Source: an uncultured Spirochaetales bacterium (GTDB taxonomy: Bacteria; Spirochaetota; Spirochaetia; Sphaerochaetales; Sphaerochaetaceae). From it: a stretch of DNA of 7,818 nucleotides. A program made the position numbers and the translations under genes. The first letter of the stretch is position 1, and every line of letters begins with the position of its first letter. Where the stretch lies: assembly GCA_937902565.1 (NCBI GenBank), contig CALFMX010000133.1:1-7818 (forward strand), in the 5' to 3' direction. The notes under the pieces were generated by a model. It had not been told where the DNA came from. It was given only the letters and a program-made list of their open reading frames with translations, and made no database searches. This document shows positions 1 to 6,065 of the stretch, in pieces.

Positions 1-2
1 GC

Positions 3-827
3 CAGCGTGGAGGCATGCGGGGGACCCGCGATGCCGGAGAGACCCAGCTGGAGATGGACCGGCGCCAGATCAGCGACAAGATCCTCCTGCTCAAGAGCCA
101 ACTCGCCAAGGTCGTCACCCAACGAGCGGTCCAGCGTAGCCAGCGCATCGAATCCAGCATCCCCGTAGGGGCGATCGTCGGCTACACCAACAGCGGCAAG
201 TCATCCCTGCTCAATGCCCTCACCGGAGCCGGCGTCCTCGTAGAGGACAAGCTCTTTGCCACCCTCGACCCCACCACCCGGGCCGTCAAGCTGCCGGGTG
301 GGGAGGAGATCCTGCTCAGCGATACGGTGGGCTTCGTCTCCGACCTGCCCCACACCCTCGTGGAGGCGTTCAAGAGCACGCTCGAGGAGGCGGTCCATGC
401 GGACTTCCTCATCATCGTCTGTGACGCCTCATCACCCGACATGATCGCAAACTACACCACCACCGTACAGGTGCTCGAAGAGCTCGGGGCAACCGACAAG
501 CCGGCCATCGTCCTCGCCAACAAGATCGACAAGATGGAAGATGGCTTTGGTGTATCGCGCCTCCGCTCCCTCTACAGCCCGGTCATCGAGAGCTCGATCG
601 TCACCTCAGAGGGGCTCGATACGCTTGTCGAGGAAATCGCCACACTGCTCAAACGCCTCAGGCCCCTCTCCACCTACCACATCCCCACCGACCGCCACGA
701 TCTGGTGGCCCACCTCCACCGCTGGGGGCAGGTGCAGCACATCGAGTACCAGGAGGATGTCATCATCGTCACGGCTCGCATCGACGGACGCTACCAGGGA
801 CCGCTTCTCGAGTACCTGCACGCATAA
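3..827 (+). CDS. hflX: GTPase HflX, 3' part (5' end outside window)
   Basis: HflX is a cytoplasmic GTPase that binds the 50S subunit and, in studied bacteria, splits stalled ribosomes after heat or antibiotic stress. The frame is open to the window edge. An ATG at 15 is internal, because the family glycine-rich signature already begins before it (RGGMRGTRDAGETQLEMDRR, usual form GGxGTRGPGETQLExDRR). Visible elements in order are a short coiled helical linker, G1 GYTNSGKS (about nt 180-203), the TLDPTT switch, G3 DTVGF (about 322-336), G4 NKID (about 520-531), and a C-terminal small domain ending DVIIVTARIDGRYQGPLLEYLHA. About 275 codons are present of a usual 370-430, so the N-terminal HflX domain is missing only because of the window boundary. 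In the signature loop RDAGETQ replaces the common RGPGETQ. The gene converges on the small exported-protein gene, and its TAA stop touches that gene's terminator. Confidence 0.95.
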   Translation, partial: QRGGMRGTRDAGETQLEMDRRQISDKILLLKSQLAKVVTQRAVQRSQRIESSIPVGAIVGYTNSGKSSLLNALTGAGVLVEDKLFATLDPTTRAVKLPGGEEILLSDTVGFVSDLPHTLVEAFKSTLEEAVHADFLIIVCDASSPDMIANYTTTVQVLEELGATDKPAIVLANKIDKMEDGFGVSRLRSLYSPVIESSIVTSEGLDTLVEEIATLLKRLRPLSTYHIPTDRHDLVAHLHRWGQVQHIEYQEDVIIVTARIDGRYQGPLLEYLHA

Positions 828-829
828 AA

Positions 830-849
830 AAGGGTGCCGAAGCACCCTT
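830..849 (-). terminator. Rho-independent terminator with UUCG loop for the small exported-protein gene
   Basis: Read on the minus strand this is AAGGGTGC-TTCG-GCACCCTT followed by a run of T (T6 in total, plus-strand A-run 826-831). It is an 8-bp stem closed by a stable UUCG tetraloop with a U-tract, a textbook intrinsic terminator. It lies just beyond the minus-strand stop codon at 871. On the plus strand the same hairpin has no U-tract, so it is at best a weak end for hflX. The T-run coincides with the hflX TAA stop (825-827). Confidence 0.9.
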
Positions 850-870
850 GATCGAATCTCGTTCCGTCTC

Positions 871-1329
871 TTAGTTGAAGCGCCAGAGAGCAGCGACGTT
901 TGCCCCCCAGAAGAATTTGACTTCGTCGAGCACCTGGACACCAGGGGAGAAGCGGAGGTAGAAGTCAAGAGGCCAGTCCTTGTTGGCCAGGCTGTACTTC
1001 AAGCCGACCGGTACGATGACAGCCAGGCTCAATTTCGAATCAGAGTCCAACGGGATGCCGACATAGCCACCGACACCGGCCGTGACATCAAAGCGGGCCT
1101 TGTTGATGGAGAAATCAGCCACCTTGTAGGAGGCAGCGGCATCGACGGAGATGAAGCCGTTGAGCAGGCCGTAGCCAACGTTTCCAACCACATCGAAGTC
1201 ATTCATCTGATACTGCACGCCAAGACCCGTGTTTGTGCCGAGGTTGAGACCGAGGGCAAAGGAGTTTGTGGCGGCGACGGGAACGAGGATGAGAGTGATG
1301 ATCGCCAGTGTTAATACAACTTTTCTCAT
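871..1329 (-). CDS. Small exported protein, probable outer-membrane beta-barrel
   Basis: I do not recognise a named family with certainty. The 152-residue product starts MRKVVLTLAIITLILVPVAA, a classic signal peptide (R2, K3, hydrophobic core 4-20), with a likely signal peptidase I site after S-F-A at residue 25. There is no lipobox cysteine. The mature part, about 127 residues, is rich in glycine and alternates polar and hydrophobic residues (LGLNLGTNTGLGVQYQ, ADFSINKARFDVTAGVGGYV, LSLAVIVPVGLKYS, FFWGANVAALWRFN). This is what an eight-stranded beta-barrel would look like, ending in an aromatic strand (W-R-F-N; F is penultimate, not last). An upstream in-frame ATG at 1410 would add 27 residues. 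I reject it because the ATG at 1329 is preceded by AAAGGAAAGG at SD distance and gives a clean signal peptide. Small spirochaete barrel families such as DUF3996 are a possible home, unverified. It diverges from the OPT transporter and has its own promoter and terminator. Confidence 0.75.
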   Translation of the reverse strand: MRKVVLTLAIITLILVPVAATNSFALGLNLGTNTGLGVQYQMNDFDVVGNVGYGLLNGFISVDAAASYKVADFSINKARFDVTAGVGGYVGIPLDSDSKLSLAVIVPVGLKYSLANKDWPLDFYLRFSPGVQVLDEVKFFWGANVAALWRFN

Positions 1330-1345
1330 AAATAACCTTTCCTTT

Positions 1346-1362
1346 ATAGGATACAATCCTAT
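1346..1362. repeat. Perfect 7-bp inverted repeat in the leader of the small exported-protein gene
   Basis: The sequence is ATAGGAT-aca-ATCCTAT, a 7-bp perfect inverted repeat with a 3-nt centre. A second, overlapping repeat is ACAAT-cct-ATTGT (1353-1365). Both lie between the predicted minus-strand transcription start (about 1370) and the SD of the 1329 gene, so they could be an operator or an mRNA hairpin. A third ATCCTAT copy lies at 1423-1429. Confidence 0.5.
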
Positions 1363-1376
1363 TGTGTACTTCCCCT

Positions 1377-1405
1377 TGTATACCATAAATGCCAATTCAT
1401 GCCTA
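1377..1405 (-). promoter_or_regulatory. Predicted sigma-70-type extended -10 promoter for the small exported-protein gene
   Basis: On the minus strand TAGGCA (1400-1405) is followed by a 17-nt spacer and TATACA (1377-1382). TGG directly precedes the -10, giving an extended -10 (TGn). Each hexamer matches consensus at 4 of 6 positions. The start would be near 1370, giving a leader of about 40 nt before the ATG at 1329. The call rests on pattern reading only. Confidence 0.45.
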
Positions 1406-1457
1406 GACACCTGACGGGCAACATCCTATAACTCTGGTGTTTTGCGACAAACCCCGT

Positions 1458-1488
1458 TATTATACACTTACAGAGGAAGTGTAAAGAC
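1458..1488 (+). promoter_or_regulatory. Leader of the OPT transporter gene: -10-like box, SD, and inverted repeat over the SD
   Basis: An AT-rich TATTATAC (1458-1465) resembles a -10 element, but I find no convincing -35 at the right distance (TTGCGA at 1442-1447 is too close). The SD AGAGGAAG (1472-1479) is 9 nt from the ATG. TACACTT (1463-1469) and AAGTGTA (1477-1483) form a perfect 7-bp inverted repeat with a 7-nt centre. The right arm includes the last three bases of the SD and the loop holds the rest. Confidence 0.4.
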
Positions 1489-3084
1489 ATGAAGAGACAG
1501 TTGAGTGTACGAGCGTTGCTTATCGGACTGCTGGGCTTGGTGGTCATCACTGCAAGCTCGATGTATGTTGCACTGCGCATGGGGGCGCTCCCCTGGCCCA
1601 CCATCTTCGTCACCGTGCTGAGCATGGCGGCCCTCTCCAAGGCAAAGGGCTCGACGCTACAGGAGATCAACGTCACCCACACCATCATGAGCAGCGGTGC
1701 GATGGTGGCCGGCGGGCTCGCCTTCACCTTGCCGGGGCTGTGGATGATCGACCCCGAAGCCTCCATCCCGGTCTCGAGCCTCATCGTCCTCGCAGTTGTC
1801 GGAGCCGTGCTCGGCACCCTCTTCTCCGCCCTCTTCCGCACCAAGCTCATCGAAGAGGAGGCCCTCCCCTATCCGATGGGCATCGCAAGCTACAATACCC
1901 TGCAAGCCGGGGTCAAGGGTGGCAAGGGGGCCCGCACCCTCTTCTCCGCCATGGGGGCGAGTGTGGTCTTCACCACGCTCCGTGACTACTTTGGAAAGAT
2001 TCCCGCATTGCTGACCCTATGGGGTGGCAATGCCCTCGTCCCCTCCTTCTCCATCTGGGTCAGCCCGATGGCCCTGGGCATCGGGGCGATCATCGGTCCC
2101 CTCTTCGCCCTCCTCTGGTTCGGCGGCGCTCTCTTCGGCTACTACATCCTCACCCCGCTGGGGATCCGGAGCGGCCTCTTCGCCTCGATGGTCGAAGCCG
2201 ACCTCTTTCGACAGAACCTCGGTATCGGGCTGATGATCGGCACCGGGTTGGGTGTCTTCTTCAAGGCTGTCGCTTCGCGCCTGACGCGACAGAAGAAGCT
2301 TGAGGAGGGCCCCCGCCTTGCCTTCAACAAGCGAAGCCTTGGCGTCCTTGTCATCATCGCCTTCGCCGTGCTGCTCCTCGCCCTCGGTACCGAGCTCGGC
2401 CTCGTCGAGGCCATCGTCCTCATGGCGGGCATCTACCTGGCGACCTACCTCAGCGGGATGCTCACCGGGCAGACCGGTATCAACCCGATGGAGATCTTCG
2501 CCATCCTCGTGCTCCTGGCCATCCAGCTCATCTCAAAGCCCACCATCATCGCCTCCTTCTCCATCGCCGCGGTCGTCGCCGTGGCATGCGGCCTGACCGG
2601 GGATGTGATGAACGACCTCAAGAGCGGCCACCTCCTGGGCACCGATCCCCGCCAGCAGCTGCTCGGCGAGGGTATCGGAGGGGTGGTCGGCGCGGTCCTC
2701 TCCGTCTTCGTGCTCCTGGTGATGAAGCGTGCCTTCGGCGGCTTCGGCACCGAGGCGCTCCCCGCCCCCCAGGCTGCCGCAGTCAGTGCCATGGTCGGGG
2801 GCCTCTCCCACATCCCTGCCTTCCTCATCGGCCTGGCCATCGGCCTGGCACTCTTCCTGGCAAACCTGCCGAGCGCCACGCTGGGCCTTGGCGTCTACCT
2901 GCCGATCTACATCTCCTCGATCATGGGCCTGGGCTCCCTGTTGGCCATCATCACCAAGAAGGTCTTTGGCAAACGGGCGGCCAAGGAGCAGATCGGGGAG
3001 CAGACCGCCCTCATCGCCAGCGGCCTGCTCGGGGGCGAGGGCATCACCGGCGTGATCATTGCCATCATCAGCATGTTTGGCTAG
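1489..3084 (+). CDS. OPT family transporter (oligopeptide or metal-chelate type)
   Basis: This is a cytoplasmic-membrane carrier of the OPT superfamily. Characterised members import oligopeptides or metal-chelator complexes, coupled to protons; the substrate here cannot be read from sequence. The 531-residue protein is almost entirely hydrophobic segments with short loops. Family marks are the N-terminal helix ITASSMYVALRMGALPWPTIFV (about residues 20-41), NVTHTIMSSGAM (61-72), EEEALPYPMG (122-131), SGMLTGQTGINPMEIF (322-337), the strongly diagnostic CGLTGDVMNDLKSGHLLGTDPRQQ (367-390), and the C-terminal SGLLGGEGITGV helix (511-522). It is at the short end for the family, which often runs 550-700 residues in prokaryotes, but no break or frameshift is seen. 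The start at 1489 is supported by AGAGGAAG 9 nt upstream, and the first residues, MKRQLSVRALLIGLLGLVVI, fit the first helix. It is followed 9 nt later by rlmN, implying one transcript. Confidence 0.9.
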   Translation: MKRQLSVRALLIGLLGLVVITASSMYVALRMGALPWPTIFVTVLSMAALSKAKGSTLQEINVTHTIMSSGAMVAGGLAFTLPGLWMIDPEASIPVSSLIVLAVVGAVLGTLFSALFRTKLIEEEALPYPMGIASYNTLQAGVKGGKGARTLFSAMGASVVFTTLRDYFGKIPALLTLWGGNALVPSFSIWVSPMALGIGAIIGPLFALLWFGGALFGYYILTPLGIRSGLFASMVEADLFRQNLGIGLMIGTGLGVFFKAVASRLTRQKKLEEGPRLAFNKRSLGVLVIIAFAVLLLALGTELGLVEAIVLMAGIYLATYLSGMLTGQTGINPMEIFAILVLLAIQLISKPTIIASFSIAAVVAVACGLTGDVMNDLKSGHLLGTDPRQQLLGEGIGGVVGAVLSVFVLLVMKRAFGGFGTEALPAPQAAAVSAMVGGLSHIPAFLIGLAIGLALFLANLPSATLGLGVYLPIYISSIMGLGSLLAIITKKVFGKRAAKEQIGEQTALIASGLLGGEGITGVIIAIISMFG

Positions 3085-3093
3085 GATAGGGCG

Positions 3094-4161
3094 ATGAACA
3101 CTCCCCACTCACTCTATGGCCTGGAACTCGATGAAATCCAGGCGGCACTGGGCCTGGAAAAGGCCTACCAGGCCAAACAAATCTGCGATTGGCTGACCAA
3201 GGGTGTCACCACCTTCTCAGAGATGACCAACATCTCCAAGGCCCAGCGGGAACGGTTCACCGCCCTGATGGGCAGCGCCACATCATCGTCGGTCATAGAG
3301 AAGAGCGGTGATGAGAGCGGGGCGCTGAAGCTGGGTATCAAGACCCACGACGGTATGGTCATCGAGGCGGTGTTGCTCACCGACGAACGCGGGCGCGCCA
3401 CCGCCTGCCTCTCGAGCCAGGTAGGCTGCGCCCAGGGGTGCTCCTTCTGCAAGACCGCCACGATGGGGTTTGAGCGCAACCTCGAGGCGTTTGAGATCAT
3501 CGAGCAGTACGTCCACCTCCAGCAGCACAGCACCCGGACGATCACCCACCTCGTCTACATGGGTATGGGCGAACCGATGGCCAACACCACCGAAGTGCTC
3601 AAATCCATAGCACACTTCCACGACCCGGCACGGTTCAACATCTCCTTGAGACGGATCACCGTCTCCACCTGTGGCCTGATCAGTGGCATCGAGCGCCTCA
3701 CACGCGACCGGCTGGGTATCAAGCTCGCCGTCTCGCTGGTGACCGCCGACAACCGGCTCCGGTCGCAGATCATGCCGGTGAACAAGCGCTACAACATCCA
3801 CGAGCTCAAGGACGCCCTCATCGCATACCAACGGGCGGTGGGCAAGCGGGTGACCATCGAGTACTGCCTTCTTGGGGGTGTCAACACTGATGAGGTGAAC
3901 GCCTACAAGCTTGCCGACTGGCTCTCCGGCCTCGACGCACTGGTCAACCTCATCCCCTGGAACCCGGCAGAGGGGTTGCCCTACACCACCCCGAGCGAGG
4001 CGGAGATCGACCGATTCTCCCGCCTTCTTGATACACTGCACATCACCTACACCCGCCGTCGCAGCCGCGGCCAGGCGATCGACGGGGCGTGCGGTCAGCT
4101 CGCCGTCCCGCTGAACAAGGGTCTGGAGTACCACCTCCTCACCGACGACGAGGATGATTGA
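3094..4161 (+). CDS. rlmN: Dual-specificity 23S rRNA/tRNA adenine-C2 methyltransferase RlmN
   Basis: RlmN is a radical-SAM enzyme that methylates C2 of A2503 in 23S rRNA and of A37 in some tRNAs, supporting peptidyl-transferase fidelity. The 355-residue length is normal. The [4Fe-4S]-binding CxxxCxxC is present as C112, C116 and C119 in SSQVGCAQGCSFCKTATMGF. A further Cys, C105, sits 7 residues before, as C118 does in E. coli RlmN. The methyl-carrying cysteine (E. coli C355) is C333 in GACGQL. The SAM-binding GMGEPMAN is at residues 157-164, and the IPWNP motif is at 287-291. The motif MGMGEP together with ACGQL separates RlmN from general radical-SAM proteins. Cfr is related, but nothing here points to resistance. 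The start at 3094 has TAGGATAGGG just upstream, overlapping the OPT stop codon, so translation is probably coupled to the transporter. Confidence 0.97.
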   Translation: MNTPHSLYGLELDEIQAALGLEKAYQAKQICDWLTKGVTTFSEMTNISKAQRERFTALMGSATSSSVIEKSGDESGALKLGIKTHDGMVIEAVLLTDERGRATACLSSQVGCAQGCSFCKTATMGFERNLEAFEIIEQYVHLQQHSTRTITHLVYMGMGEPMANTTEVLKSIAHFHDPARFNISLRRITVSTCGLISGIERLTRDRLGIKLAVSLVTADNRLRSQIMPVNKRYNIHELKDALIAYQRAVGKRVTIEYCLLGGVNTDEVNAYKLADWLSGLDALVNLIPWNPAEGLPYTTPSEAEIDRFSRLLDTLHITYTRRRSRGQAIDGACGQLAVPLNKGLEYHLLTDDEDD

Positions 4162-4165
4162 ATGA

Positions 4166-4191
4166 CAAGAGCCCGGAACTTCGGGCTCTTG
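4166..4191. terminator. Hairpin terminator between convergent rlmN and alaS
   Basis: CAAGAGCCCG (4166-4175) pairs perfectly with CGGGCTCTTG (4182-4191) around a 6-nt loop. This 10-bp GC-rich stem starts 4 nt after the rlmN stop and lies 25 nt beyond the alaS stop. Neither strand has a strong U-tract (TTGATATAG on plus, TTGTCATTC on minus), so it is probably a weak bidirectional terminator or a 3'-end stabiliser for both genes. Confidence 0.7.
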
Positions 4192-4216
4192 ATATAGTAA
4201 CAGACTGAGATGCTCT

Positions 4217-6010
4217 CTACTCCAGGGTGGCGCGAATCCGTCTCACCCCGGCAGAGGAGCTTTGCTCCTTGGCAATCTTGAAGTGCCCAAGCTGGCCGGT
4301 GTGTTCGACGTGCGGCCCGCCGCAGACCTCCTTCGAGAAGTCCCCGGCTGAGTAGACCTTCACCTGCTCATCGTAGCGGCCCTCGAAGAGTGCAATGGCA
4401 CCAGCCTCCTGAGCCTCCTTGAGGCTCATGGTCGTGCAGGTGATCGGCAGATCACGCTTGATCTGCTCGTTGACAATCTCCTCGACTTTGGCAATCTCCT
4501 CTGCGGTCATGGCTGCAGGATGGGTGAAGTCGAAACGCAACCGATCGACGGTGATGTTCGAACCCTTCTGTCCCACATGGTCGCCGAGGACCATCCGCAG
4601 CGCCTGGTGCAGGAGGTGGGTGGCGGTGTGGAGGGCGGTGGTTCTCTCGCTATGGTCGGCAAGGCCTCCCTTGAACTGCTGGCTGGCACCGCTGCGGCTG
4701 ATCTCCTGGTGCTTCTCGAATGCAACATTGAAGCCCGCCTCATCGACGGTGAAGCCGTGTTCGGCGGCAAGCTCCGCCGTCAGTTCGAGCGGGTAGCCGT
4801 AGGTGTCGTAGAGCTTGAATGCGGTCCTCCCGCTGATGATCCGGTCCTTGCCCTTGAGCAGGTTGGGCAGCATCTTCTCAAACTCACGCTCCCCCTTGGC
4901 GAGCGTCTCGCTGAACTTTGCCTCCTCGGCGGCGAGCTCCTTGAGGATGAACTCACGGTTCTGGATAATCTCGGGGTACGGGGCGCCATAGAGGTCGAAG
5001 ACGATCGGGGCAAGGCGGCCAAGGAAGGCCCCCTCGATACCGAGCTTATGGCCATGGCGGACGGCACGGCGGATCAGGCGGCGCAGGATGTAGCCCTGCC
5101 CCACGTTCGATGGCGCCATGCCACGCTGGTCCCCCAGGATGAAGACGCTGGTACGCACGTGGTCGGCCAAAATCCGTATGGAGGTGTCATGGGCCTCATC
5201 ATCGCCGTAGTGCTTGGCCGAGAGGCGCTCGATCTCCCTGATGATCGGGGCGAAGACCTCGGTCTCATAGACCGACCGCTTGCCCTGGAGGATCGCGATG
5301 GTGCGCTCGATGCCCATACCGGTATCGACACACTTGCGGCTCATCTCCTCATAGGATCCGTCGGCGTTCTTCTTGTAGCCCATGAAGACGTCATTCCAGA
5401 TCTCGAAGTACTTGCCACAGGAGCAACCGGGACGGCAATCATCCCCACAGGAGGGTCTGCCGGTATCGATGAACATCTCGGTATCGGGGCCACAGGGACC
5501 GGTTTCGCCGGCGGGGCCCCACCAGTTATCCTCACGTCCGAGGAAGTAGATCCGATCCTCGGGGAGACCGAGGCTCTTCCACATCTCGTAGGCAACCTCA
5601 TCACGGGGGACCTCGTCGTCACCGGCAAAGACGGTGACCGAGAGCTCCTCGATGCTCAGACCCAGTACCCTGGTGAGAAACTCATGGCTGAAGGCAATCG
5701 CCTCCTTCTTGAAGTAGTCACCCAGCGACCAGTTGCCCAGCATCTCGAAGAAGGTGAGGTGGTGGGGGTCCCCCACTGCCTCGATGTCTCCGGTACGGAT
5801 GCACTTCTGGTAGTTGACCAGGCGCTTGCCGGCAGGGTGGTCGGCCCCGAGGATATAGGGGACCAGCGGGTGCATGCCTGCGGTGGTGAAGAGGACGGTA
5901 GGATCGTTCTCGGGAATCAGGGAGGCACCACTGATCTGGGTGTGCCCCTTGGATACGAAGAAGTCAATGAATTTTTGCCGTAATTCGTTGGCGGTAAGGT
6001 GGTTTTCCAT
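4217..6010 (-). CDS. alaS: Alanyl-tRNA synthetase, short form lacking C-Ala
   Basis: AlaS charges tRNA-Ala and hydrolyses mischarged Ser- or Gly-tRNA-Ala. The 597-residue protein has the class II aminoacylation core: N-terminal TANELRQKFIDFFVSKGH, motif 2 region around residues 68-95 with TFFEMLGNWSLGDYFKKEA, motif 3 around 300-318 with GYILRRLIRRAVRHG. The editing domain has H461 and H465 (HTATH), Q481, C563 and H567 (CGGPH). The spacing of these five equals that of E. coli H564, H568, Q584, C666 and H670. The protein ends directly after GVRRIRATLE, so the C-terminal C-Ala domain (E. coli runs to about 875 residues) is absent. The roughly 100-residue beta-barrel segment that normally precedes HxxxH is also absent. 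Such a compact form is, to my knowledge, typical of spirochaetes. Four cysteines (C188, C192, C196, C198) sit in a loop of the core. There is no SD at proper distance from the ATG; see the promoter entry. The gene follows dprA but has its own promoter. Confidence 0.97.
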   Translation of the reverse strand: MENHLTANELRQKFIDFFVSKGHTQISGASLIPENDPTVLFTTAGMHPLVPYILGADHPAGKRLVNYQKCIRTGDIEAVGDPHHLTFFEMLGNWSLGDYFKKEAIAFSHEFLTRVLGLSIEELSVTVFAGDDEVPRDEVAYEMWKSLGLPEDRIYFLGREDNWWGPAGETGPCGPDTEMFIDTGRPSCGDDCRPGCSCGKYFEIWNDVFMGYKKNADGSYEEMSRKCVDTGMGIERTIAILQGKRSVYETEVFAPIIREIERLSAKHYGDDEAHDTSIRILADHVRTSVFILGDQRGMAPSNVGQGYILRRLIRRAVRHGHKLGIEGAFLGRLAPIVFDLYGAPYPEIIQNREFILKELAAEEAKFSETLAKGEREFEKMLPNLLKGKDRIISGRTAFKLYDTYGYPLELTAELAAEHGFTVDEAGFNVAFEKHQEISRSGASQQFKGGLADHSERTTALHTATHLLHQALRMVLGDHVGQKGSNITVDRLRFDFTHPAAMTAEEIAKVEEIVNEQIKRDLPITCTTMSLKEAQEAGAIALFEGRYDEQVKVYSAGDFSKEVCGGPHVEHTGQLGHFKIAKEQSSSAGVRRIRATLE

Positions 6011-6018
6011 AGTATGTG

Positions 6019-6047
6019 ATAGTAGTCCTAGCCTTTGGTGATGTCAA
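6019..6047 (-). promoter_or_regulatory. Strong sigma-70-type promoter for alaS, predicting a near-leaderless mRNA
   Basis: On the minus strand a perfect TTGACA (6042-6047) is followed by a 17-nt spacer and TACTAT (6019-6024, 4 of 6). The expected start is at 6012 or 6013, only 2-3 nt before the alaS ATG (A at 6010). The only SD-like string, TAGGAC, lies inside the spacer and about 15 nt from the ATG, too far to be a normal SD. Confidence 0.65.
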
Positions 6048-6065
6048 GGCGGGGCGCACCGGGCG

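Noticed and set aside
541..1314. 257-codon plus-strand open frame spanning the hflX end and the small exported-protein gene
   Set aside because: It crosses a strong terminator hairpin, uses S/R/P-rich shadow sequence within hflX, and is antisense to a gene with a clear signal peptide, SD and terminator.
1330..1410. Upstream ATG extension (27 residues) of the small exported protein
   Set aside because: It would bury the signal peptide and overlap the predicted promoter, whereas the ATG at 1329 has an SD at correct distance.
3283..4134. 283-codon open frame on the minus strand, antisense to rlmN
   Set aside because: It is a shadow of rlmN, whose catalytic cysteines and motifs are all intact. 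The antisense translation shows no domain.
3094..4161. Cfr-type antibiotic resistance methylase instead of RlmN
   Set aside because: Motifs and spacing match RlmN, and the gene sits in a housekeeping unit with host-like composition and no mobile-element signs.
4520..5983. 487-codon open frame on the plus strand, antisense to alaS
   Set aside because: It lies wholly within the well-supported alaS gene. GC-rich codon use suppresses stops on the opposite strand. The translation is low-complexity (many G, E, D, L, V) with no recognisable motif.
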